From CBDFGS01 sp965247255 (GTDB taxonomy: Bacteria; Chloroflexota; Dehalococcoidia; Lucifugimonadales; CAUZJF01), in the NCBI GenBank assembly GCA_965247255.1, contig CBDFGS010000008.1:124001-188000 (forward strand): a DNA stretch of 64,000 nt, given 5' to 3'. This document shows, piece by piece, positions 35,292-44,421 of the stretch. The stretch's first letter is position 1; each line of letters starts with the position of its first letter. The notes under the pieces were generated by a model that saw only the letters and a program-made list of their open reading frames with translations, was not told the origin of the DNA and searched no databases. The position numbers and the translations under genes were made by a program.

Positions 35292-35395
35292 CGTCGCGCG
35301 GATAGCCATCGTCCGCCAGGTCCGCACAGCAAGCGCGCAAGCCCCTCGATAGTGCGAGGTGGTGCGCGGTCTAGCTCCGCCTGCGCAGCGCTCGC

Positions 35396-36412
35396 TCAGT
35401 CCTCGGATTCTCCAATGGCGACCATTTGCCCCAGCTCTGCGGACCGGTAGCCCGCGTATATGATCTGGTTTGTCTTGAGGGCCTCTTCTCCTGAGCATAT
35501 CGGAGGCTTGCCCTCGGCGAGGGCGCAGACGAAATCGTCGATGATGGGGAGGGACACTGCCTCCGGGATGTCGTCTTTAAGCTCCTCCTTGCCGTCCGCC
35601 GTATCCAGCCGCAGGGTCCCCGAGCCCGGCGGTTCGCCCAGCGGGTCCAGGAGCAGCCTGCCGCGTGTGCCGCATATCTCGATCCGGTCTGTCTCGTCGG
35701 CGCCGCCAACGGTCGTATGGAACACCAGCCATCCCTGCGCGCCGGACTCGAATCGCAAGATCGCGACAGAGGCGTCTTCGACATCGTAGCCATCGAGCAT
35801 GCGCTCACTAAGCGCGTGCACATCCCTCACCGGACCGAGCAGGTACACCAGCACGTCTATCCGGTGGGAGCCCGATCGCTGAAACGCCCCACCCCCAGCC
35901 ATCTCCTTGTCGACGAGCCACCGCCGCGGCTCGTCCAGAACTGTCCCGCGTACCGCATGTATGCCCGCCACCGTGACACGGCCTATCGAGCCGCTCGATA
36001 TGATCTCCCTGGCTTTCTGGACGTTGGGGTAGAACCTGCGGTAGTACGATACGGCCAGCATGACACCGGCCCGTTTGCAGGCCGCAATCATCCGACGATT
36101 CTCCTCCACGCTGGTCCCGAAGGGCTTCTCGCAGAGGACGTGCTTGCCTGCCAGGGCTGCTGCGATGGTGTACTCGCAGTGGAAGCTGTTCGGCGCTGCA
36201 ATATAGACTGCTTCCACCGCAGGATCGTTGACCAGCTCCTGGCCATGCGTATACCAGCGGGGGATGTGGTGCTCGGCCGCGTAGCTGCGGGCGCGCACCT
36301 CGTCGGTGTCAGCTACGGCAACCAGCTCGGACTTGGGGCTGCGCCTGATGCCAAGACCCCCTTTGATCTCCGCTGCGCTCCCACAGCCAATCATCCCCCA
36401 GCGTAGCTTCAT
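35396..36412 (-). CDS. Gfo/Idh/MocA-family oxidoreductase 2
   Basis: A 338-residue intact NAD(P)-dependent dehydrogenase. The N-terminal dinucleotide site is GMIGCGSAAEIKGG, VAVADTDEVRAR follows, and VLCEKPFGTS carries the conserved Lys. The C-terminal domain has GGGAFQRSGSHRIDVLVYLLG, in which a His-containing substrate motif (HxxD-like SHRID) is seen. Its ATG (36412) overlaps the TGA of the PPC-domain gene in an ATGA overlap, so the two are co-translated. The likely substrate is a sugar or inositol; no more can be said. Confidence 0.88.
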   Translation of the reverse strand: MKLRWGMIGCGSAAEIKGGLGIRRSPKSELVAVADTDEVRARSYAAEHHIPRWYTHGQELVNDPAVEAVYIAAPNSFHCEYTIAAALAGKHVLCEKPFGTSVEENRRMIAACKRAGVMLAVSYYRRFYPNVQKAREIISSGSIGRVTVAGIHAVRGTVLDEPRRWLVDKEMAGGGAFQRSGSHRIDVLVYLLGPVRDVHALSERMLDGYDVEDASVAILRFESGAQGWLVFHTTVGGADETDRIEICGTRGRLLLDPLGEPPGSGTLRLDTADGKEELKDDIPEAVSLPIIDDFVCALAEGKPPICSGEEALKTNQIIYAGYRSAELGQMVAIGESED

Positions 36413-36840
36413 GGTGTCTCCTCCGTGTCATCGGGGCTCTCGCCCTCTTCAAGGACCTGCAAGAACAGATACGCGCTGGTGCAGACCGTCGCCTCCTCGC
36501 AGTGCCCCCCGATCGTTTCGCCCGATGGACGCGTAGCGACGATGTGAACGTGCGTGCGCGTTCCTCCATCCGCAAGAGGCACTATGTGTCCTTCAGCGCT
36601 CACGATCTCAAGGACTTCGTCGACGACTTCCTGACGGAAGCCGAGCGGTCCGTCATCACCATCTTGGCAGAGGTTACGCAGCCATAGCCGGGAGACGCTG
36701 CCGATGCAGGAGGTTATCACCGCATTGCGGATGCCCTCGGAGCGAGCGAAGGACTCTAGTCCCGCTACGAGCGCTTCTCCGGGTTCGAACCGTCTATAAG
36801 CCAGTCGGCCCGGCGACATACGGGTCCAGTTCTTCTCCAT
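36409..36840 (-). CDS. PPC/DUF296-domain protein
   Basis: A 143-residue protein with the plant-and-prokaryote-conserved (PPC, DUF296) fold: YRRFEPGEALVAGLESFA, VITSCIGSVSRLWLRN, VVDEVLEIVSAEGHI, THVHIVATRPSGETIGGH with its likely metal-binding His cluster, and a C-terminal FLQVLEEGE. ATG 36840 is chosen because AGGAG lies four bases upstream; longer in-frame starts run into sialidase-derived sequence. In bacteria this domain occurs alone and its role is poorly known. Coupling to an oxidoreductase suggests a metabolic or regulatory role. Confidence 0.8.
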   Translation of the reverse strand: MEKNWTRMSPGRLAYRRFEPGEALVAGLESFARSEGIRNAVITSCIGSVSRLWLRNLCQDGDDGPLGFRQEVVDEVLEIVSAEGHIVPLADGGTRTHVHIVATRPSGETIGGHCEEATVCTSAYLFLQVLEEGESPDDTEETP

Positions 36841-36968
36841 CACTCTCCTGGGAGCCGGCTCGTCCATCGATAATAGTTCGAACTCAAGTTTTTTCACTCC
36901 CCCCTGCTTCATTTGGGGGCCATTGTACCCGAGATTTCCCATATCAGACCGCATCCTGGCACCAGTCC

Positions 36969-37506
36969 GAAGAAGTGGGCTGCGGTGGACACCCACTGCC
37001 CATTGACGAGCTTTCCGGAGGCCGGCGGCTTGATGTCGTTGGGGCGGGTGGAATGCCCCAGTTCGAGGGATACTGGCAGGATGATGCGCCCCGAGGAGGT
37101 GCGTAACAACACGTCTTGATAGGCCTGTGTGGCTACTCCCGGGGATGTCACGCCCACCGGCGGCTCCCAGGTCTCTCCCCGTCCTCGGACCGCCAAAACA
37201 GTATGGAGTGGTTTTTCCACCTGGACGAGGCTGTATCATCATCCCGCCGCATCGCCGCCAGACCTATACCTCTCCTAGATAGCTTCACAAGGGAGGTCCC
37301 GGAACCCCCACCAAGTCGCCGTTCGCGTCGCGACGTTGGAACCGCTCAGACCATGTGATCCCGCCGTCCCGTGAAGTGGTGAAGGTAGTGTCAGCGGCGT
37401 GTAGAATCCCGCCATCCTCCAGCTCCACGAAGGTGGAGGAGTGAAAGAAAGAGGTCTTATGCTCGGCCAACATCTCTCTGGGTCTCGTCATCGGCACGTT
37501 GCTCAC
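36969..37506 (-). pseudogene. Sialidase (BNR-type) gene, frameshifted and truncated
   Basis: The gene starts with GTG at 37506 behind AAGGAGG and reads MSNVPMTRPREM, SSFVEL-type strand FHSSTFVELEDGGILHAA and the Asp-box TTSRDGGITWSERF. A one-base loss near 37285 ends the frame after GVPGPPL. The next frame gives GIGLAAMRRDDDTA and WKNHSILFWRSEDG. A second one-base loss near 37183 leads to GETWEPPVGV and TQAYQDVLLRTSSGRIILPV. Homology stops at STAAHFF (36969), then joins unrelated sequence upstream of the PPC gene. It matches the fragment at 23780-24076. Confidence 0.8.
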
Positions 37507-37544
37507 GGTTACCTCCTTATGCGTGACATCACAGCTACGCCGCG

Positions 37545-37760
37545 TTACTGGAACGGCACCGGTATCCTGTCCTGGTGCCATGGGAAGGCGTAGCTTGGGT
37601 CATTGACGAACCGGCGCAGCCCCACCTCCGCCGGGATTGAGATCGATGGGGGCAACTCGACCGCGAAGTACTTGCCGTCCAGGGGTACTCGACGTTCACC
37701 GTTGACGTCGTCGTGGCGTAGCTCTGTGAACTGATGCTCCCCGGCCTGGCAGTAGGTCCG
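37545..37760 (-). pseudogene. C-terminal gene fragment, family not recognised
   Basis: A frame open from about 37760 to a stop at 37545 reads RTYCQAGEHQFTELRHDD, then VPLDGKYFAVELPPSIS and AFPWHQDRIPVPFQ. It has coding character but no start or upstream part. It lies between the sialidase remnant and the alcohol dehydrogenase on the same strand, so it may be the end of a lost gene of the same operon. Confidence 0.4.
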
Positions 37761-37799
37761 CGACCGTCGTCAGGAACCGCATGGCGACTGAGCCGGGGC

Positions 37800-38918
37800 T
37801 CACGGGGCGAGCAACGCCCTGGTGATGGCCGTGCCCTCGCTTTTGCCGTACCACTCGGCCTGCTCGAACGCCTCGCCTATCTGCTCCAGCGGGAACTTGT
37901 GAGACATGACCTTGGTTAGCGGGTAAGTGTCCCTGGTGCGGACCAGGAAGTCCAGGGCCACGGTCAGGATATAGGGATCGTAGTGGGCCGCGGGCACGAT
38001 GCGAGTATTGCCCCAGAGTATCTTGGATATGTCCAGGGTGACGTTGCTCTCCGGCCAGATGTTGCCGATCTCGACCAGGGTGCCACCCTTGCGCAACATC
38101 TGCAGGCCCTCGGCAAACACCTGGGGATAGCCCACCACCTCCATCACCACGTCGGCTCCACGCCCATCGGTTAGCTGAATAACGCGCTCAACCCGCGACT
38201 CTGGTGTTGTGTACTCGTTTAAGTCGATGGTCTCGTCGGCGCCGCACTGTCTGGCCAGCTCCAGCCGGTTGGCCATGCCATCGATCACGATTACCCTCCC
38301 TGCCCCCATGTCCCTTGCGGCCGCCGTGGCGTTGATACCCAGCCCTCCTGCCCCCTGGACCACAACGCTGTCGCCCATTCTAAGGCCGGACTGGTGGAGC
38401 CCGTAGACGACCTGAGAGACGGCGCAGTTGACCGCCGTGACCGCCTCGTCGGGGAGCTCGTCGGGCACCTTGAAGACGAAGTGCCCTGGGTAGAGGTAGT
38501 AGTACTCGGAGAAGCCGCCGTTGCAGTAGGGGTACTCCTCGATGGACGCTCGAAACCGGAACCGGTCGGGACAGTGGTTTAACTCACCCCTGAGGCAATT
38601 GTAGCACCGTCTGCACGGAAAGAAGTAAGGGAACGCCACTCTGTCGCCCTCCTTCAGGACCCGTCCCATGGAGTCGGTGGAGATGTCTGGGCCCAGGGCG
38701 TCTACCACGCCGGTCAGCTCGTGGCCGAGGATAACAGGGCCGGGCTTGCCGGCGGCCACGGGCTTCAAGTCACCCCGCCAGTAATGCAGGTCAGAACCAC
38801 AGATGCCCGCGGAGGTGACCTTGACCCGTATTCCCCCCGCCTCGACCGGCACCGGTGGGAGCTCAGTCATCTCGAAGTGGTACGGCTCCACGTACACCGC
38901 CGCCTTACCCATCACCAT
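37800..38918 (-). CDS. Zinc-dependent alcohol/polyol dehydrogenase (MDR superfamily)
   Basis: A 372-residue medium-chain dehydrogenase. Catalytic zinc ligands are Cys40 (GICGSD) with His66-Glu67 (GHE). The structural zinc site is complete with Cys102, 105, 108 and 116 (CRRCYNCLRGELNHC). The nucleotide fold carries VVVQGAGGLGINATAAA and VIVIDGMANRLE. It resembles sorbitol/threonine-type enzymes oxidising secondary alcohols of sugars. ATG 38918 is seven bases after GGAGG; a GTG one codon earlier is also possible. A probable first oxidation step for a sugar or polyol. Confidence 0.88.
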   Translation of the reverse strand: MVMGKAAVYVEPYHFEMTELPPVPVEAGGIRVKVTSAGICGSDLHYWRGDLKPVAAGKPGPVILGHELTGVVDALGPDISTDSMGRVLKEGDRVAFPYFFPCRRCYNCLRGELNHCPDRFRFRASIEEYPYCNGGFSEYYYLYPGHFVFKVPDELPDEAVTAVNCAVSQVVYGLHQSGLRMGDSVVVQGAGGLGINATAAARDMGAGRVIVIDGMANRLELARQCGADETIDLNEYTTPESRVERVIQLTDGRGADVVMEVVGYPQVFAEGLQMLRKGGTLVEIGNIWPESNVTLDISKILWGNTRIVPAAHYDPYILTVALDFLVRTRDTYPLTKVMSHKFPLEQIGEAFEQAEWYGKSEGTAITRALLAP

Positions 38919-38972
38919 CACAGCACCTCCCGTCTGGTCTCACGTGACGCTAGAGTTCTCCTTCACACAGAC

Positions 38973-39227
38973 TCACCGGTGCCCCTGGTAGACCCTGCTC
39001 AGCCGCAGGCCAAATGTCACGAGAGGAGCGTCCAGCAGTCGAGCCAGGTGCAGATACGTGGCGTCATAAGTGGTCAGTCCTGTTTCCAGCGCCAGGCGTA
39101 ACACCTGTCGGTGATCGACCTCGAACCACTGAAAATCCGCTCGTAGCGCGTTGTCCGGAAGCGCCAGAACGTCCTCGGGTTGCGCAGCGTAAAGGCGTGC
39201 CTTTTGCAATGCGATGTTGGAACGCAT
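38973..39227 (-). pseudogene. VapC-like PIN-domain remnant
   Basis: Encodes the C-terminal half of a PIN-domain RNase: VLRLALETGLTTYDATYLHL then LLDAPLVTFGLRLSRVY. The YDA motif is kept, but the final acidic residue (LVTxDxRL in active toxins) is Gly, and the N-terminal part with the first catalytic Asp is absent, blocked by an in-frame stop. No antitoxin gene is seen. It is very likely inactive. Confidence 0.65.
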
Positions 39228-39324
39228 CCGACGCTGACCAGTGTGCTATTTGTGGCACATCGCTGCTGGCCACAGCTATAGCTGAATGTCACGCCCCATC
39301 GTCATGTGAGGTGATACGGCCGTC

Positions 39325-39567
39325 TTGGCCAGAGGAGCTGTGGCCCTCTACGCGCTGGGCAGGAGTGAGGGCCAATGTGAGAACTGCGGCAATCCTGCGC
39401 CATTTCGGACCAGAGATGGAGTGCCCTATCTGGAGGTACACCCTACTCATCGTTTAGCCGATGACGGGCCCGACGACATTGACCAAGTCGCTGCCATTTG
39501 CCCTAATTGCCCTTATCTGGGAAGTCCCACGCGAGGCGCAGACGAGCCCTCGGGCATTGCGTCCTGA
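39325..39567 (+). pseudogene. HNH-endonuclease C-terminal remnant
   Basis: An 80-codon frame with the zinc-knuckle pattern CENCGNPAPF and ICPNC, around LEVHPTHRLADDGPDDIDQV. Active HNH proteins have LEVHHTHRL and CPNCH. Here the catalytic first-pair His is Pro and the final His is replaced by Pro. The upstream part of the gene is missing, so it is a decayed fragment, probably of a restriction-like nuclease. Confidence 0.65.
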
Positions 39568-39748
39568 GCACCTTGCCTGCTGGTAGCGTCAGTGTAGCAA
39601 TGGCCCATCGGTGCGTCAAATAGTTCATCCCGACTGCGGGCCATAACCTCAGGACCCCTGTACCAGCAGACTCTCTACCTGGGAAATCCCGTGGGCAACC
39701 ATGGGGCCGCGCCGTTCCAATGCGGTCACCGGATAGATGCAGAAACGG

Positions 39749-40564
39749 CTAGTACTGGGTCTGCTGGCCCATGGGGGCAAAGGTGAGCGGAGTTACCGTG
39801 AGGAGACCGGCGTCCACCGGCAACACCACGCCGGTAATCCAGCGGGCCTCGTTGCTGGCCAGATAAAGGGCCGCATAGCCTACATCCCAGGCGGTACCCT
39901 CGGTGGCCAGGGGCGCTGCATTCTTGCGGCGCTCCCGCCCGGCCGCGTCCAGCCGAGGGGCCACGATGGGGGTGTAGATCAGGCCGGGGGCGATGCAGTT
40001 GACCCGGATGTTTTCCCTGGCGTGGTCGGCCGCCATGGAGATGGTGAGGCCGATGACCCCGGCCTTGGACGACGTGTAGGCGCTACTGCCGGCGGCCCTC
40101 AGCCCAGCGATGGAAGATATGTTGACGATGGCACCGCCTCCCCCTTCGATCATCTTGGGAATAGCGGCGCGGCTGGCCAGCATCATGCTTTTCAGGTTAA
40201 CGGCCATTACCCGGTCCCAGTCCTCCTCGGTTACCTCCAGCACCGTCCCCCGCATCGCTATCCCCACGTTGTTGTCCAAGATGTCGAGGCGACCGTACCG
40301 CTCTACCGCGGCTTGCACCATTCGGACGCAGTCGCCGGCCTTGGTAACGTCGGCCTGGAAGATAGAGGCTTCACCCTTCGCCTCCTCGATCATGGCTAGG
40401 GTTTCCTTAGCCCGCTCCTTCACCATGTCCACCAACAACACGTTGGCCCCTTCCCGGGCAAACAACACCGCGGTGGCTTTTCCGTTGCCGATACCCGCGC
40501 CGCTGGACCCCGCGCCGGTGACGATTGCTACCTTCCCTTCCAGTCTGGGACGTCGTTCCGGCAT
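39749..40564 (-). CDS. Short-chain dehydrogenase/reductase
   Basis: A 271-residue classical SDR. The cofactor motif is TGAGSSGAGIGNG (slightly longer than the usual TGxxxGxG), followed by LLVDM. The NNVG motif replaces the common NNAG. The catalytic Ser lies in IVNISSIAG and the Tyr-x3-Lys in AYTSSKAG. The C-terminus has the ITGVVLPVDAG strand. ATG 40564 follows GAGGAG at seven bases; a longer frame to 40615 lacks a site. It stands alone on the minus strand. The substrate is unknown, perhaps a sugar or hydroxy acid. Confidence 0.88.
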   Translation of the reverse strand: MPERRPRLEGKVAIVTGAGSSGAGIGNGKATAVLFAREGANVLLVDMVKERAKETLAMIEEAKGEASIFQADVTKAGDCVRMVQAAVERYGRLDILDNNVGIAMRGTVLEVTEEDWDRVMAVNLKSMMLASRAAIPKMIEGGGGAIVNISSIAGLRAAGSSAYTSSKAGVIGLTISMAADHARENIRVNCIAPGLIYTPIVAPRLDAAGRERRKNAAPLATEGTAWDVGYAALYLASNEARWITGVVLPVDAGLLTVTPLTFAPMGQQTQY

Positions 40565-40807
40565 CGGAATGCTCCTCACATTATCTCCAAGTTCTGGGAC
40601 GCATGCGGTTGTCAAGAGAGCCAGGAGGACCTCGACCTAGGACTCTATCTTCGCCACATCCCGTATCACATCCTCGCTGGTTAACCGCCAGTAGACGCAC
40701 GTGGTGTTGATGTCCCGGTGCATCGAAAGTTAATACTACCTTATACCTTCTGATACACTCCTTTGGAGAGCCGTCGGGGTTGCCTTCTCTTCGCGGAGAC
40801 CATTCCT

Positions 40808-42214
40808 ATGCACGAAGACATCTGCTACGCGTCGGCCGCCGACCTGGCGGCGAAGGTCGGCGACCGTGAGCTGTCGCCCGTCGAGATCGTACGGGCCCAC
40901 CTGGAGCGCATCGACGCCGTCAACCCGCGGCTCAACGCCATCGTCACCCCTGCCGAGGACGCCCTGGACCGGGCCAGGGAGGCAGAGGCGGCGGTGATGG
41001 GCAGCGCTCCGCTCGGACCGCTCCATGGCGTCCCCTACACCCTGAAGGACTGTGTGGAGACGGCGGGACTGCGCATTACCCTGGGCTCCAGGCTCTTTGA
41101 AGACACCACCTCACAGATAGACGCCACCGTATACACTCGACTTAAGCAGGCCGGTGGCATACTTCTGGGCAAGACTAACATGCCCGAGTTCGCACTCTGG
41201 TGGGAGACGGACAACCTCGTCTTCGGCCGGACCCACAATCCCTGGGACCTCAATCGCACTCCGGGAGGCTCCAGCGGCGGAGAGGCTGCCGCCATCGCGA
41301 CGGGCCTCTCGCCCCTGGGCGTGGGCACCGACCTCGGGGGGTCTATCCGCCAGCCCGCAAGCTTCTGCGGAATCGCTGGACTTAAACCCACCCTCGGGCG
41401 CGTGCCCTACACCGGCGTCCAGCCCCAGGTGCTGCTTAGGGCCATGCATGTGGGGCCCATGGCGCGTAACGTAAAGGACATCGCCCTCGCGATGTCGGTC
41501 ATGGCCGGACCCGATGGGGTCGACATCTACGCTCCGCCCGTTCCCGTCCCCGACTACATGGACATGGACCCGCCGCTGCCCAGGCTCAAGGTCGGCTGGA
41601 GCCCCACCTGCGGGATACCAGTCGTGCCCGAGGTGGCCGATGCGGTGGCGAAGGCGGCTCAAGCCTTCTCGGAGCTGGGCCTCGACGTGGAGCAGACGGA
41701 AATCCCCAGCCTGGTCGAGCACGACGCAGACCGAATCTCGGCGGTCGTCTACCTGGCCGAAGCCGGGATGCACCTGAAACCCATCATCTCGGGCCAGGAA
41801 TCGAAGCTGATGGACCTCCTGCGAGCCCGGTACGTAGACATGACACCGGCGCCCCTAGACGAGTACCTCGATGCCGCGAACGAGTGGGAGGCTCTCAGGA
41901 AAGATGTGGCGGAGTACTTCGCCCGCTACGATCTTTTTCTCTGCCCTACCTTGCCGATGCCAGCCTTTCCCCACGGCCAGAGCGAGCTCACCATCGGGGG
42001 GCAAACGCTGAGGGCGAGGCACATTTTGCGCGTTACCCTGCCCTGGGACCTGACCGGGTCCCCCGCCATCTCAGTGCCCTTCGCTTGGAGCTCCGAGGAC
42101 CTGCCGATAGGCGTGCAGCTAGTGGGACGGCACTTCGACGAGCGCACCCTGCTTCTGGCCGCCACCGCCCTTGAAGGCGCACGCGGCGACCTCCGCCGGC
42201 CGCCGGTAGGGTAA
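40808..42214 (+). CDS. Amidase signature family hydrolase
   Basis: A 468-residue amidase. The Ser-cisSer-Lys triad is complete: Lys80 (YTLKDCVE), cis-Ser155 (PGGSSGGEA) and nucleophile Ser179 (TDLGGSIRQPASF), 24 residues apart as in characterised family members. The GPLHGVPY strand and the C-terminal GSPAISVPFAW and IGVQLVGR are also typical. ATG 40808 starts the family-conserved region; the upstream start at 40763 only adds unrelated residues. The family hydrolyses many amides, including those of peptides, xenobiotics and amidated sugars, so the substrate is open. Confidence 0.9.
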   Translation: MHEDICYASAADLAAKVGDRELSPVEIVRAHLERIDAVNPRLNAIVTPAEDALDRAREAEAAVMGSAPLGPLHGVPYTLKDCVETAGLRITLGSRLFEDTTSQIDATVYTRLKQAGGILLGKTNMPEFALWWETDNLVFGRTHNPWDLNRTPGGSSGGEAAAIATGLSPLGVGTDLGGSIRQPASFCGIAGLKPTLGRVPYTGVQPQVLLRAMHVGPMARNVKDIALAMSVMAGPDGVDIYAPPVPVPDYMDMDPPLPRLKVGWSPTCGIPVVPEVADAVAKAAQAFSELGLDVEQTEIPSLVEHDADRISAVVYLAEAGMHLKPIISGQESKLMDLLRARYVDMTPAPLDEYLDAANEWEALRKDVAEYFARYDLFLCPTLPMPAFPHGQSELTIGGQTLRARHILRVTLPWDLTGSPAISVPFAWSSEDLPIGVQLVGRHFDERTLLLAATALEGARGDLRRPPVG

Positions 42215-42370
42215 CTCACGCGCGTCAGGTGAAAGGAGGAGGACGCTCAAGGCGCCTAGTCCACCGCAAGGCACTAGACGACAGATGACGGTTCGACGGT
42301 CGTCAAGGTAGGATCCCTCACGAATGCAGTCAATCACCCAAACAAGCTCACAAGATCATTTGTCGGCGTC

Positions 42371-42479
42371 GTGAACTGGCGTTCGATGAGCAGCGGAGGT
42401 GGCACTCGTGTATATGTAGGCCTGGGCCGGAGACGATACAATCCGCGCTGGTCGGAAATACCCCGCGGGAGGCACCCAC
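42371..42479 (+). repeat. Duplicated leader of the UxuA-like gene, copy 2
   Basis: Closely similar to 33877-33986, from GTGAACTGGCGTTCGATG to CGCGGGAGGCACC. This shows the gene was copied with its control region. The rest of 42215-42370 has no gene. Confidence 0.8.
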
Positions 42480-43466
42480 ATGCACTTAGGCACACAGGAT
42501 CGCCTTGTGCGCGACGAAACAGACTTCGAGATACTGGCCCAGCTCGGCGTGAATCACCTCTGCGCGGACCCTCCGGGGCCGTGGCAAGAGTGGGACGTCG
42601 ACACGATCTCGCGCTTCCGGGAGAAGGTGGAGTCTTACGGGATTTCCCTGGACATCATCACTCTGCCCGTGTCCTCCGGAGGGGTAGGCAGAAGCGACGT
42701 CCCTCACGTGCTGCAAGGGCCGTCTGTAGAGCGAGACCGCGAAATCGACCAGATCTGCCAGCTGATACGCAACGCGTCGCTGGCGGGTATTCCCGCAGTG
42801 AAATACTGCATCACCATCATCGGACATCTGCGGACAGCGAAGAGTGAGGGCCGGGGCGGCGCTAAGCTCTCCTCTTTCCGCTACTCGGACTTGGACCAGT
42901 CGCTGCCGGACGTCGAAGGCAGCCCGGCAGACGCAGACGAGGTGTGGGAGCGGATCGACTACTTCCTGGAGCGCATCGTCCCGGTTGCAGAGGAGTACAA
43001 GGTGCGGCTGGCAAACCATCCGCAGGACCCGGGAATCGGCGACCGGACGTACCGGGGCGTCGCCAGGGTGCTGGGCACTGTCGAGGGCCTCAAGAGGTTC
43101 GTGGACATGCACGAGAGCCCGTACCACGGTCTGAACTTCTGCCAGGGGACGGTCTCTGAGATGTTGGAGAAGCCCGGCGAGGAGATATACGACGTGATCC
43201 GCTACTTTGGCGAGCGCAACAAGATCTTCAACGTCCACTTCCGGAACATCAAAGGCGGCGTGCTGGACTTCGTCGAGGTGTTCCCCGATGAGGGCGACGT
43301 CGACATGATGAAGGCGCTGCGCGTCTACAAAGAGGTTGACTACCAGTACATGCTCATGCCCGACCACGCGCCCGAGCTGTCCGGGGAGCAGGCCCGTCGC
43401 GTCGGGTTCGCCTACTGCTATGGATACATCCGCGCACTGCTTCAGGCGGTCAACGCCGGGCCATAG
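42480..43466 (+). CDS. Mannonate-dehydratase (UxuA)-like TIM-barrel enzyme, copy 2
   Basis: A 328-residue near-duplicate of the protein at 33987. All likely metal ligands are kept (NHPQDPG, NFCQGTVSEM, VHFRN, DEGDVDM). Differences cluster near the N-terminus (DRLVRDETDF versus DQPQDATDF), at VSSGGVGRSDV, and in a few surface positions, so the same reaction with a slightly changed pocket is plausible. ATG 42480 follows GCGGGAGG. The copies lie 8.5 kb apart in the same orientation, and the intervening genes could be amplified or deleted by recombination between them. Confidence 0.8.
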   Translation: MHLGTQDRLVRDETDFEILAQLGVNHLCADPPGPWQEWDVDTISRFREKVESYGISLDIITLPVSSGGVGRSDVPHVLQGPSVERDREIDQICQLIRNASLAGIPAVKYCITIIGHLRTAKSEGRGGAKLSSFRYSDLDQSLPDVEGSPADADEVWERIDYFLERIVPVAEEYKVRLANHPQDPGIGDRTYRGVARVLGTVEGLKRFVDMHESPYHGLNFCQGTVSEMLEKPGEEIYDVIRYFGERNKIFNVHFRNIKGGVLDFVEVFPDEGDVDMMKALRVYKEVDYQYMLMPDHAPELSGEQARRVGFAYCYGYIRALLQAVNAGP

Positions 43467-43543
43467 CCCTCAGGCGCGTCAATCGTTGTCAGGCCGGGTG
43501 CAGTCCTCCATCGGTGTCACCGCGCCGTCGGACTTTGTGACGA

Positions 43544-44230
43544 CTAATGGACTTGCTTGCCGGCCTCCACGGTCCTGGCGGCGAGGTCGTTCCAGATGCC
43601 AGCCATCTCAGCCTCGCGCTCGTAGACAGGGGATACCGAGTCCCACAGCGCGTTCCGGGCTTCTTCGATGGCAGCACCGTCGCCCTCCTCCATGGCCGTC
43701 TTGAGCCTCCGTGTTATGTCTGCTCCAGCAGCCGCGGCCTTCCGGGCCGCCTCCGTCATCTCGCCTAGCGCGTCCAGATAGCTATCGGCCACCTGGTCGT
43801 TGGTTACTGAGCGCTCGTTCTTCGTGTCGTACGTCTCGGGCCCCATGAAACGGTGAGGGCGGCGGTTACCGTGCTCGTCCACATATGTGTGGGTCGGCTG
43901 GATGTGCGGCGTGACCGACAGGTACATTATCATCGGCTCGTCGCCCACCACGCGTAGCGCGTGCGCCTGGTTGGCCAGAGCCACGCACAACTGGCCGGGG
44001 CCCAGCTCCTCGGTGTCGCCGTCGATCTCGAAAACGGCGCGGCCCTGGAGCAGGAGGAAGACCTCGTGGCCGAGGTCGTGAGTGTGTGGCCCGGCCGTCT
44101 CTCCGGGATCCAGCCGCAGGAACCGGCACCTGATCTGCGGAGTGGTGAGCACATTGTTGACGTCGGTCAGGTGCGAATGCCGCGGTAAGCGGGCGGCGTC
44201 CGTCCGGTAGTCGTAGACGGGGAAACCCAT
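43544..44230 (-). CDS. Cupin protein with helical C-terminal domain, copy 1
   Basis: A 228-residue protein. The single cupin domain (residues ~30-110) shows the metal motif GPHTHDLGHEVFLLLQG and second motif LGPGQLCVALANQAHALRVV. The last ~100 residues are helical and charged (ALGEMTEAARKAAAAGADIT). ATG 44230 is preceded by GGAGAG. A paralogue with the same two-part layout lies at 54060. It could be a small mononuclear-metal enzyme or a ligand sensor; the conserved VTPHIQPTHT segment is shared only by the two copies here. Confidence 0.8.
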   Translation of the reverse strand: MGFPVYDYRTDAARLPRHSHLTDVNNVLTTPQIRCRFLRLDPGETAGPHTHDLGHEVFLLLQGRAVFEIDGDTEELGPGQLCVALANQAHALRVVGDEPMIMYLSVTPHIQPTHTYVDEHGNRRPHRFMGPETYDTKNERSVTNDQVADSYLDALGEMTEAARKAAAAGADITRRLKTAMEEGDGAAIEEARNALWDSVSPVYEREAEMAGIWNDLAARTVEAGKQVH

Positions 44231-44421
44231 AGGTACTCTCCAGTCCAGCCTCTCAGTGCAGGCTACTCTCCATTATCTCCAGCGTATTGGGCAGCTCAGT
44301 CAATCTGGGAATCTCGATCGCCAGAGGTCGACGCCAGCACCGCTGCAGCCCTTGCTTCCCAGGCGTTCTACGACCGCGACACACAGGAATTCTACCTGAT
44401 ACAGGACTAGGCGAGGTAGCT

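Noticed and set aside
36409..37242. 277-residue version of the PPC protein
   Set aside because: The first ~130 residues come from sialidase-derived and junction sequence; AGGAG before ATG 36840 supports the short form.
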